From Lysobacteraceae bacterium (GTDB lineage: Bacteria > Pseudomonadota > Gammaproteobacteria > Xanthomonadales > Rhodanobacteraceae): a DNA stretch of 12,877 nucleotides. The notes beneath the pieces are model-generated. The model was given only the letters and a program-made list of their open reading frames with translations. It made no database searches and had not been told where the DNA came from. Where the stretch lies: assembly GCA_018971925.1 (NCBI GenBank), contig JAGWZT010000023.1, positions 1 through 12,877 of the forward strand, read 5' to 3'. This document shows positions 1 to 5,781 of this stretch, piece by piece. The position numbers and the translations under genes are program-made. Numbering within the stretch: the first letter of the stretch is position 1; each line of letters begins with the position of its first letter.

Positions 1-174
1 ATCGGTTTCGTACCAGCCGCTGCCGGCCAGGCGGAACGCGGGCGCGGTCACCTGTTTGTGCACGGTGTCGCGCCTGCCGCAGTGCGGGCAGACGTCGGGA
101 TCGGGATCGGACAGCTTCTGCAGGCGCTCGAACTTTTCGCCGCAGTCGCTGCAACGGAACACATAGATGGGCAT
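1..174 (-). CDS. FmdB-family zinc-ribbon protein, 3' end cut by window edge
   Basis: This small putative regulatory or metal-binding protein has 58 codons visible and its C-terminus lies beyond the left edge. It begins MPIYVFRCSDCG, the usual FmdB/CxxC_CXXC_SSSS start, with a zinc ribbon made of C8-x2-C11 and C29-x2-C32 (CPHCG). A Gly-Ser-Gly-Trp-Tyr stretch follows at residues 51-55, where family members usually turn into a low-complexity Ser/Gly or Lys-rich tail. The ATG at 174-172 has a weak AAGG about 9 bases upstream. A TATCAT hexamer on the minus strand (207-202), 27 bases before the ATG, may be its -10 box. The family name comes from a proposed formamidase regulator, but most members have no proven role, so no function is assigned beyond a zinc ribbon. 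Confidence 0.88.
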   Translation of the reverse strand, partial: MPIYVFRCSDCGEKFERLQKLSDPDPDVCPHCGRRDTVHKQVTAPAFRLAGSGWYETD

Positions 175-307
175 GGCGGGAAACCTTGAAACGATCGCGC
201 CATGATACCGCCACGCGGCCGGAAGGCGTGCGGTTTGGCACGCATTCGGACATACCGTCTGTCCTGCGCCAGCCCGTATCATGCGCGTTTTGCCGACAGG
301 AAACCCG
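175..307. promoter_or_regulatory. Divergent intergenic promoter region, fmdB-like gene / carboxypeptidase
   Basis: This spacer must hold the start signals of two divergent genes. TATCAT, one mismatch from the sigma70 -10 consensus, occurs on the minus strand at 207-202 and on the plus strand at 277-282, each about 25-28 bases before a start codon. Neither has a good TTGACA-like -35 at 17 bases. The calls rest on the -10 match and the position only. Confidence 0.35.
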
Positions 308-961
308 ATGCCTTTCGTCCGTTCCGCGTGCCTGGCCGTCATGATCGCCGCCGCGCTGCCCGCCGCACTTGCCGCCGAGCCACTGTGTCCGTCCACGTGG
401 CCCGCGCAACCGGCCGCGTGGGTCGCGCACATCAACGAAGTGAATCGCGGGCTCGGTATTCCCCCCGACTACGCGGCGAAGCACAACCTGGTGCCATTGC
501 CCGAAGGCAGCGATCTCGCACAGGCGCCGCGCGACGTGTACGGGCGCAAGGTCGAGATGGTGGCGCCGGCCGCCGCCGCATTGAAGCGCATGTTCGCGGC
601 CGCCGCACGCGATGGCGTGAAGCTGGAAACCGTGTCCGGTTTCCGCAGCATGAATTACCAGAGCGGCCTGATCCGCAGGAAACTGAAAAGCGGCATGAGC
701 ATCCAGCAGGCGCTCACCATCAACGCGGTGCCGGGTTACAGCGAACACCAGACCGGTTGTGCGATCGACCTGACCACGCCCGGCGTGCCGGCGGCCGACG
801 GCAGCTTCGAACACAGCAAGGCGTTCGCGTGGCTGCAGCAACACGGCGCCGATTACGGCTTCCACCTGTCGTTCCCGCCGGGCAACAAGTACGGCTACGA
901 ATACGAGCCGTGGCACTGGCGTTATGTCGCGGCCGAACAGCATCCAGCGCGTTCGCGTTGA
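308..961 (+). CDS. Secreted D-alanyl-D-alanine carboxypeptidase, M15B (VanY/LdcB-like)
   Basis: This is a zinc peptidase of about 217 aa expected to trim peptidoglycan stem peptides in the periplasm. The M15B motifs are all present: SGFRS at 110-114 followed by an xxxQ, then S145-E-H147-Q-x-G-x-A-I-D154, and E200-PWH203-WRY. The expected zinc ligands are H147, D154 and H203, with E200 as the likely catalytic base. Residues 1-22 form a Sec signal peptide with an Ala-rich end. I chose the ATG at 308 over the in-frame ATG at 281 because CAGGAAA lies just before 308, the signal peptide then starts cleanly, and a possible -10 hexamer overlaps 281. It stands alone on its strand. VanY-type sequence does not by itself mean glycopeptide resistance, since no vanH/A/X or VanRS genes are nearby. 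The substrate (pentapeptide or tetrapeptide) cannot be told from sequence. Confidence 0.93.
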   Translation: MPFVRSACLAVMIAAALPAALAAEPLCPSTWPAQPAAWVAHINEVNRGLGIPPDYAAKHNLVPLPEGSDLAQAPRDVYGRKVEMVAPAAAALKRMFAAAARDGVKLETVSGFRSMNYQSGLIRRKLKSGMSIQQALTINAVPGYSEHQTGCAIDLTTPGVPAADGSFEHSKAFAWLQQHGADYGFHLSFPPGNKYGYEYEPWHWRYVAAEQHPARSR

Positions 962-975
962 CGTGCGGCTCGGGG

Positions 976-1077
976 TGCAGGTTGGGCTGACGCCGGCTTT
1001 ATCGGTGGAAGCCCAGCGAGGATTTGCTGTATGCGTTGGGCTTCGCCGAATAAAGCCCGGCTCAGCACCAACCTACA
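976..1077. repeat. REP-like imperfect inverted repeat between convergent genes
   Basis: Two arms of about 42 bases (976-1018 and 1033-1077) are imperfect reverse complements around a loop of about 14 bases. Both arms share GGTTGG, a GCTGA core, GGCTTTAT and GAAGCCCA blocks when read outward to inward. The right arm also carries the stop codon of the minus-strand PP-loop gene (TAG at 1075-1073). The element fills the spacer between two convergent genes, so as RNA it would form a long hairpin on either strand and could act as a two-way terminator or RNA-stability element. Copy number in the genome is unknown; the REP label is inferred from form and location. Confidence 0.7.
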
Positions 1078-1768
1078 TCGCACCGGTGGACAAGGTGAAG
1101 TCGGTATATTGAAACCGGTTGTCCCGCAAACTCGAAGCGCCACGATCGAGACGCAAAGGCTCGGCGAACAACGGGCCGGCATAACTCAGGGTATGGAACT
1201 CACCCCGTTCACCACACGGATCGACTCCCGCGGGCAATTCGCGCAACAGCGACGGGTCGTACTCGCGGCCACTGAACGATCCATCGAGCTGTTGCGTATC
1301 CACGCAGGTCAGCACCGCGCGATGTCCCTGCGCATGGAACCTCCGCGACAGCCGATGGGTGTCCTCCCCCCACAGCGGGAAGACCCCGGACCACCCGGCG
1401 CCGGCAAGTTGCCGTTCGCGGTACGCGCGTACGTCTGCGAGAAACAGATCCCCGAAGGCACAATGGCGGAGGCCGGGCCAACGCTCGCGGGCTTGCCGCA
1501 GCGCGTTCTCGTGCGCGGCTTCGTAGGCGGCATTGCCGGACGGCCAATCGATCCTGCACTCGATGAGGGGAAGTCCGATGGCTGCAACCTGCGCTTGCAG
1601 GACGTCGCGCCGGATTCCATGCATCGAAACCCGCTCGAATGCGGCGGTGATCGTCGTGAGCAACGCGACGACCCGCCACGCTGGATCGTCGCGCAACGCT
1701 GCGAGTGCCATCAGGCAGTCCTTGCCGCCACTCCAGGACAGCAGGGTGGGCGTCGGCGCGCGGTTCAC
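1073..1768 (-). CDS. Dph6-like PP-loop ATP pyrophosphatase (adenine nucleotide alpha hydrolase fold)
   Basis: This protein of 231 aa belongs to the family of the ATP-binding diphthine-ammonia ligase domain (COG2102/MJ0570 type). The PP-loop SGGKD is at 13-17 and should bind ATP pyrophosphate. Other family blocks are FGDLF at 105-109, PLWGEDT at 131-137 and GERGEFHT at 186-193. The start is a GTG at 1768-1766 with AGCGAGG about 11 bases upstream. In archaea and eukaryotes the family amidates diphthine on EF2; bacteria do not make diphthamide, so the bacterial substrate is unknown. It lies 108 bp downstream of btuB on the same strand with no clear terminator between, so it may be read from the B12 riboswitch transcript and work with cobalamin. 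That link is inference. Its stop codon sits inside the REP-like repeat. Confidence 0.88.
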   Translation of the reverse strand: MNRAPTPTLLSWSGGKDCLMALAALRDDPAWRVVALLTTITAAFERVSMHGIRRDVLQAQVAAIGLPLIECRIDWPSGNAAYEAAHENALRQARERWPGLRHCAFGDLFLADVRAYRERQLAGAGWSGVFPLWGEDTHRLSRRFHAQGHRAVLTCVDTQQLDGSFSGREYDPSLLRELPAGVDPCGERGEFHTLSYAGPLFAEPLRLDRGASSLRDNRFQYTDFTLSTGAM

Positions 1769-1876
1769 GGCACGATAAACCTCGCTTTCGGCACGGCGCC
1801 ACCGGGGACGGGACGACGCGGGCGTGAGAGTCGTTTTGCGTGAGCGTTTTCCAGCAACGGTCGCGACAGCGGCTTC

Positions 1877-3733
1877 TCAATCACGGGCATGACTCCACCG
1901 CAGCGTAAGCATGACATTGCGTCCCGGCTGGTTGTAATACCAGGCCGTTTCGTAATTCTTGTCGAACACGTTGTTGAGCGCGAGCTGCAGCTTCCAGTCG
2001 CGATCGACTTGCCAGCCCGCGCGCAGGTTGGTCAATGCGTAACCACCCAGCGGATTCTGGTTGGCGATGTCGTCGTACGTGTGCGCCGCGACGTACCAGC
2101 TCGCACCGAAACTGAAACGACCGAAACTGCGATCGGCATCGAAGCGTGCGCTCTGGCGCGGCCGCCGCGGCAATTCGTTGCCGTTGTAGAAGCCGCTGGT
2201 GGCATCGTCGCGTGCATTCATCAGCGTCGCGGTGGCACGCACGTCCCAGCCCGCAAGCTTGCCGTCGACCACGCCTTCCAGCCCCGTGATGCGCGCGCGG
2301 TCGATGTTGTTCGGCAGGTTGAGCGCGGCGTCCCAGCTGATCATGTCGCTGACATCGTTGCGGTACACCGACAACGACCAATGCCCCCAACCGGGCGTGC
2401 CGCGCAGGCCGATTTCGAGATTGCGCGAGCTTTCGGGCCGCAGGTTCGGGTTGGAAAAACCGGGGTAATACAGGTCGTTGAACGTGGGCGCGCGGAACGC
2501 TGTGCCCCAGCTCGCGGTGACGCGCAGGTCCTTGGCGAAATTCCAGCCCCACAAAAAGCTGCCTGTCGTCTTGCCGCCGAACTGGCTGTTGTCGTCACGA
2601 CGCACGTTGGCCTGCAGCGACTGCGCGCCGAAGCTGCGCTGCCACTGCGCGAACACCCCGCGATCGGTGCGCGCATCCTCGGTGAATGCGTAGTTGCTCG
2701 CGACGGCTTCGCGCTGCCAATCCGTGCCCGCGCTGAGCAAGCCACCGCCCAATGCAACGTCCGCCTGCAGCGAACCGAGCGTGCGCCGCGTGTCGAAGTG
2801 ATCGACATAGACGCCTCCGAGGAAATCCTTGTCGAAATCCGAACTGCTGCCAACGCGCAGGGAAAGATTCAGCTTGTCGTCAGGTCGAAAATGCAACTGG
2901 CCGCCCACGACTTGCGTTGCGTAATCATCGGAATCGCTGAAGCTTCCGTCGTATTTGTTGAAGCCCTGCGTGCGCATCGCCAGTGCGTCTGCGCTCCACT
3001 GGTCGTTGAACTGGTACGCACCGTGGATTGTCAGCGCGTTGTCGTGGAAACCGTCGCGATCGGGCTGGTCGGCGAAGCACGCGGCGAACACTTCCGCCGC
3101 GCCCACGCGGCAGGCATTGATGCCCTTGGTCTGGTCGTGCGTGGCCTGCACCGCGATCCAGCCCTTGTCGCCCGCCGCCGAAAAGCCCGAGGAGGCCTGC
3201 CAGTGCGAGTAGCTGCCGATGCCGACGCTGGCGTTCGGCGTGAACGTGCCGGGCGCGTGACGCAGAAAAATCTGGATCACCCCGCCGATCGCTTCCGAAC
3301 CGTACAGGCTGGAGAACGGGCCGCGCACGATTTCGATGCGCTGGATCTGGTCGACCGGAATGTCCTGGATCGGCGTGGTGCCCGCGGTCGCGGAACCGAC
3401 GCGGATGCCATCCACCAGCACCAGCACCTGGTTCGAGTTGGTGCCGCGCAGGAACATGGCGCTGACCTTGCCGGGGCCACCCTGGTTGCTGATCGCCATC
3501 CCGGGGGTATCGTTCAACAGATCCTGCAACGATGACGGTTGCAGCAATTCGATCTCCGCGCGCGTGATCACGGTGACCGGCGCCAGCGTCTGGTCCTCGG
3601 TCTGGGCCGTGCGCGTCGCGGTAACGATGATCTGGCCGAGCGTGGTCGGGGCGCCTTCGGCAAAAACCGCGACGGGGACACAACACAGCGCGGCCAGCAC
3701 GCAGCGGCCGAGCAAATGGCGATGCAATTTCAC
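1877..3733 (-). CDS. btuB: TonB-dependent vitamin B12 (cobalamin) outer-membrane receptor
   Basis: This 618-aa outer-membrane barrel takes up cobalamin using TonB energy. A signal peptide ends near VFA-EG (residue 25). A TonB-box-like QIIVTATR is at 34-41, matching the usual BtuB 'VVTA' position. The plug follows (about 50-155) with VLVDG, IEIVRGP and SSLYGSEAIGGVIQI-type motifs. An early barrel segment holds two cysteines and DQPDRDGF, resembling the Asp-rich DxDGF region that binds calcium in E. coli BtuB. The C-terminus has a typical last strand (NVMLTLRW) followed by five extra residues instead of ending in an aromatic. The start is GTG at 3733-3731, set by AGGAG six bases upstream. An upstream cobalamin riboswitch independently supports the substrate, since sequence alone can confuse BtuB with other siderophore-type receptors. 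No btuCDF genes are in the window. Confidence 0.95.
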   Translation of the reverse strand: MKLHRHLLGRCVLAALCCVPVAVFAEGAPTTLGQIIVTATRTAQTEDQTLAPVTVITRAEIELLQPSSLQDLLNDTPGMAISNQGGPGKVSAMFLRGTNSNQVLVLVDGIRVGSATAGTTPIQDIPVDQIQRIEIVRGPFSSLYGSEAIGGVIQIFLRHAPGTFTPNASVGIGSYSHWQASSGFSAAGDKGWIAVQATHDQTKGINACRVGAAEVFAACFADQPDRDGFHDNALTIHGAYQFNDQWSADALAMRTQGFNKYDGSFSDSDDYATQVVGGQLHFRPDDKLNLSLRVGSSSDFDKDFLGGVYVDHFDTRRTLGSLQADVALGGGLLSAGTDWQREAVASNYAFTEDARTDRGVFAQWQRSFGAQSLQANVRRDDNSQFGGKTTGSFLWGWNFAKDLRVTASWGTAFRAPTFNDLYYPGFSNPNLRPESSRNLEIGLRGTPGWGHWSLSVYRNDVSDMISWDAALNLPNNIDRARITGLEGVVDGKLAGWDVRATATLMNARDDATSGFYNGNELPRRPRQSARFDADRSFGRFSFGASWYVAAHTYDDIANQNPLGGYALTNLRAGWQVDRDWKLQLALNNVFDKNYETAWYYNQPGRNVMLTLRWSHARD

Positions 3734-3737
3734 GAAA

Positions 3738-3796
3738 CACTCCTGTCCGCGCCTGCCCGCGCGGTGATGTGGGCGTCATGGACAGGGGAAGGAGTG
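3738..3796 (-). promoter_or_regulatory. Shine-Dalgarno-sequestering hairpin of the btuB riboswitch
   Basis: In the btuB leader RNA the ribosome-binding segment GGACAGGAGTG (3748-3738) can pair with an upstream segment at 3796-3780. CCTGTCC (3786-3780) pairs perfectly with GGACAGG, and CACT (3796-3793) extends the helix with AGTG across a six-base bulge. The loop is about 31 bases. This would hide AGGAG and is the likely off-state of a translational riboswitch. Just upstream, a perfect 6-bp hairpin (CATGCG/CGCATG, 3820-3815 with 3808-3803) may be part of the same switch. Pairing was judged by eye without energy calculation. Confidence 0.6.
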
Positions 3797-3857
3797 CGGC
3801 GCCATGCGCGATGTCGCATGACCCCGAGACACAAGCCCGCCGCTTGTCCGGTTCTTG

Positions 3858-4065
3858 CCTGCAGGCCGGTCTCCGGGCTCGCGAGCGAAGGTTCGGAACC
3901 TTCGTCGATCCACGCCTTCCCGTGCGACATGCACAGTGGCATCGGTGGATCGTTGCTCGCCTACCGTTGCGGGGGCAGCTCCGGAATGGACGTCCAGACA
4001 TCTGGAGCGTCGTCACCGGATTCCCGTTTCAATCGTCCGCTTGCGCGGGCGATCACCTTGGGCAA
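3858..4065 (-). promoter_or_regulatory. Cobalamin (adenosylcobalamin) riboswitch
   Basis: The btuB leader RNA carries the conserved cobalamin-aptamer blocks in the right order on the minus strand: GGGAATCCGGTG (4025-4014), the CCCCGCAACGGTA core (3974-3962), GCCACTGTGC (3940-3931), and the B12 box GGAGACCGGCCTGC (3874-3861). Side hairpins are visible, such as GAAGGTT/AACCTTC with a CCG loop, and paired GATCCAC/GTGGATC arms enclosing the GCCACTG segment. It ends about 125 bases before the btuB GTG, leaving room for an expression platform. Cobalamin binding is expected to lower btuB expression, and perhaps that of the PP-loop gene behind it. End points are approximate. Confidence 0.95.
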
Positions 4066-4070
4066 CGCGC

Positions 4071-4099
4071 ATCGTAACCGATCACCGGCACGATACCAA
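4071..4099 (-). promoter_or_regulatory. Candidate sigma70 promoter of the btuB leader
   Basis: On the minus strand TTGGTA (4099-4094) and TACGAT (4076-4071) match the -35 and -10 consensus at 4 of 6 positions each, with an exact 17-base spacer. Transcription would start near 4064, right at the 5' edge of the riboswitch, which is the main reason to prefer this pair. Confidence 0.45.
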
Positions 4100-4242
4100 C
4101 CGGCGCCCGCTGCTCACCCGAAGCGGCTGTCGTGAAAAGTCAGCCCATGGACGGGCGTTCTGGTGTTTGCAACGCCTCGATGTCTCGCATCCCGATACGC
4201 GTATCGCGACACGGCGATCATGGACGATCGCAGGAATCCAGT
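4100..4242. other. Spacer between MFS gene and btuB promoter with a 14-bp palindrome
   Basis: No gene is seen. The spacer holds a perfect 14-bp palindrome, CGATACGCGTATCG, at 4193-4206. It lies about 37 bases beyond the MFS stop codon in the direction of transcription and is not followed by a T-run, so it is a poor intrinsic terminator; a protein-binding site or chance are alternatives. Confidence 0.4.
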
Positions 4243-5574
4243 TCAGTCGTTGGGCAAGCTGCCCCGGCGCATGGAGAACCACAACGCGCCGAGCGTACCC
4301 GCGGCACCGGAAAGCAGGTACAGGCCCACGTAATCCACACCCAGGAAATGCGCCAGCGCCAGCACCACCAATGGCGCAAAACCCGCGCCGATCAGCCAAC
4401 CAAGGTCGGAAGTGATCATGGCGCCGGTGTAGCGGAATTCGCTGGGGAATCCGGAATTGATCGCGCCCGCGGCTTGCGCATGCGAGAAACCGAGCAGCGC
4501 GAAGCCGACGAGGATGAACAGATAACCCTGCACCGTGCCGCCCGAGAGCATCAACGCCGTCCACCCGCTGTAGATCGCAATCAACACCCCGCACACGCCC
4601 AACGTGGTGCGGCGGCCGAAGCGGTCGGCGATGCGGCCCGACAGCAGCATGCAGGGAATGGCAACCAGCGCACCGATGATCTGCACCAGCAGGAATTCGA
4701 TCGTCGACATTTGCGTGAACAGCAGCGCCCACGACAGTCCGAAAATCGTCACCAGATAGAACAAGGCATAACTGGCCAGCGGCGCGAACGCACCCAGCAC
4801 GATGTTCCTGCCATGCGAGCGAACCAGCTCGCGCATCGATGAAGGCTCGAGATCGCGATGCCTCATCTGTTCGGCGTAGCGCGGCGCCACCACCATGCGC
4901 AAGCGCGCGAACAAGGCCACCACGTTCACGGCGAACGCGACGAAGAACGGATAACGCCAGCCCCACGCAAAGAAATCGTTCGGCGTTAGGCTGGACCAGA
5001 TGTAGGCAAACAGACCAGCGGCGAGGATGAAGCCGACGGGTTCGCCGAGCTGGGCGAGCATCGCGTACCAGCCGCGGCGCTCGCGCGGCGCCATCAACGC
5101 GGTGAGCGAGGCGAGGCCGTTCCAGCTTCCGCCCAGCGAAAAACCCTGGCCGAAGCGCAACAAGGCCAACGCGAGGATCGCCCACCAACCGAGCGTCGCA
5201 TAGCCCGGCATGAAGGCGATGCCAGCGGTCGCCATGCCGAGCATGAACAGCGCGATCGTCAGCTTGGTCGCGAGACCGAAGTTGCGTTGCAACACCAGGA
5301 AGAACATCGAGCCCAGCGGCCGCGCGATGAAACCCAGCGCGAAGACGGCGAACGCGTAGAACATGCCGTCGAGCTGGCTGGCGAACGGGAAGAACGCGCG
5401 CGGAAACGCCAGCACGCAACCCAGGCCGAACACGAACACGTCGAACGATTGGGAAATGCGTCCGACGATCACGCCGACGGCAAGATCGCCCGGCGTGACG
5501 TGCTCGTCGTGTGAAGGTTCCGCGCGCGGGCGGCCGGATGCCGGATCAGTGGTCAGGGTATCGCTGGTGGACAT
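4243..5574 (-). CDS. MFS transporter, metabolite:H+ symporter (MHS/ProP-like) type
   Basis: This is a 443-aa inner-membrane protein with about 12 hydrophobic segments. MHS-type marks are ARPLGS at 84-89, LRFGQGFSLGGSW at 139-151 (family LxQGxxxGGEW, with Ser in place of Glu), FPSEFRYTG at 376-384, and the loop 8-9 motif GRIADRFGRRTTL at 313-325. The equivalent first-loop motif after residue 89 is not recognisable: where family members have G-x3-DR-x-GR, this one reads VLQRNFGLATKLT (94-106). MHS relatives carry osmolytes, shikimate, citrate or other organic acids, and the substrate cannot be named here. The ATG at 5574-5572 has no clear Shine-Dalgarno, but no better start is seen. It is transcribed toward btuB but ends about 140 bases before the btuB promoter, so a shared function is not implied. 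Confidence 0.88.
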   Translation of the reverse strand: MSTSDTLTTDPASGRPRAEPSHDEHVTPGDLAVGVIVGRISQSFDVFVFGLGCVLAFPRAFFPFASQLDGMFYAFAVFALGFIARPLGSMFFLVLQRNFGLATKLTIALFMLGMATAGIAFMPGYATLGWWAILALALLRFGQGFSLGGSWNGLASLTALMAPRERRGWYAMLAQLGEPVGFILAAGLFAYIWSSLTPNDFFAWGWRYPFFVAFAVNVVALFARLRMVVAPRYAEQMRHRDLEPSSMRELVRSHGRNIVLGAFAPLASYALFYLVTIFGLSWALLFTQMSTIEFLLVQIIGALVAIPCMLLSGRIADRFGRRTTLGVCGVLIAIYSGWTALMLSGGTVQGYLFILVGFALLGFSHAQAAGAINSGFPSEFRYTGAMITSDLGWLIGAGFAPLVVLALAHFLGVDYVGLYLLSGAAGTLGALWFSMRRGSLPND

Positions 5575-5672
5575 GAGGTTTGCGTGGTTGTATGCAGCGG
5601 ATGCTGGACGGGTGACGCGAAGTTTGCCGGGTGCGGCGAAATGACATGCACCGGTTCGCCGGGGTCAACGCA

Positions 5673-5686
5673 TCGATGCAGATCAA
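5673..5686. promoter_or_regulatory. Candidate FNR/Anr box upstream of cyoA
   Basis: TCGAT-GCAG-ATCAA matches the FNR consensus TTGAT-N4-ATCAA at 9 of 10 fixed positions. It lies in the divergent spacer between the MFS gene and cyoA, about 96 bases before the cyoA ATG. In E. coli, FNR represses cyo under low oxygen, so the place makes sense. A single short motif match can arise by chance. Confidence 0.4.
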
Positions 5687-5720
5687 AACGGCGTCACCGT
5701 TTGTCCGTACAGCCGCCAAG

Positions 5721-5749
5721 TCTACAAAGACAGAGTGACGGGGTATCAT
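5721..5749 (+). promoter_or_regulatory. Candidate sigma70 promoter of the cyo operon
   Basis: TCTACA (5721-5726) and TATCAT (5744-5749) match the consensus hexamers at 4/6 and 5/6 with a 17-base spacer. The start point would be near 5756, about 26 bases before cyoA. An alternative pair is TTGTCC (5701-5706) with TACAAA (5723-5728) at 16 bases. A short CCGG-TTCG-CCGG hairpin at 5651-5662 lies upstream. The MFS promoter should also lie in 5575-5781 but was not pinned down. Confidence 0.4.
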
Positions 5750-5781
5750 AGGCCGTTTTCGCATCACGCCCAAATGCAATC

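Noticed and set aside
308..961. Glycopeptide-resistance gene vanY
   Set aside because: The protein is M15B family, but no van cluster partners are present; a housekeeping peptidoglycan carboxypeptidase is more likely.
202..990. A 262-codon plus-strand frame overlapping the carboxypeptidase
   Set aside because: Arg-rich alternate frame; the frame from 308 has a signal peptide and all M15B zinc motifs.
1073..1768. Diphthamide synthesis enzyme
   Set aside because: The domain matches the family, but bacteria lack the diphthamide target on EF2, so the literal function is not transferred.
1889..3535. A 548-codon open frame on the plus strand opposite btuB
   Set aside because: It is fully antisense to a clear BtuB, rich in Arg/Ala/Val/His as expected from a high-GC shadow frame, and has no recognisable domain.
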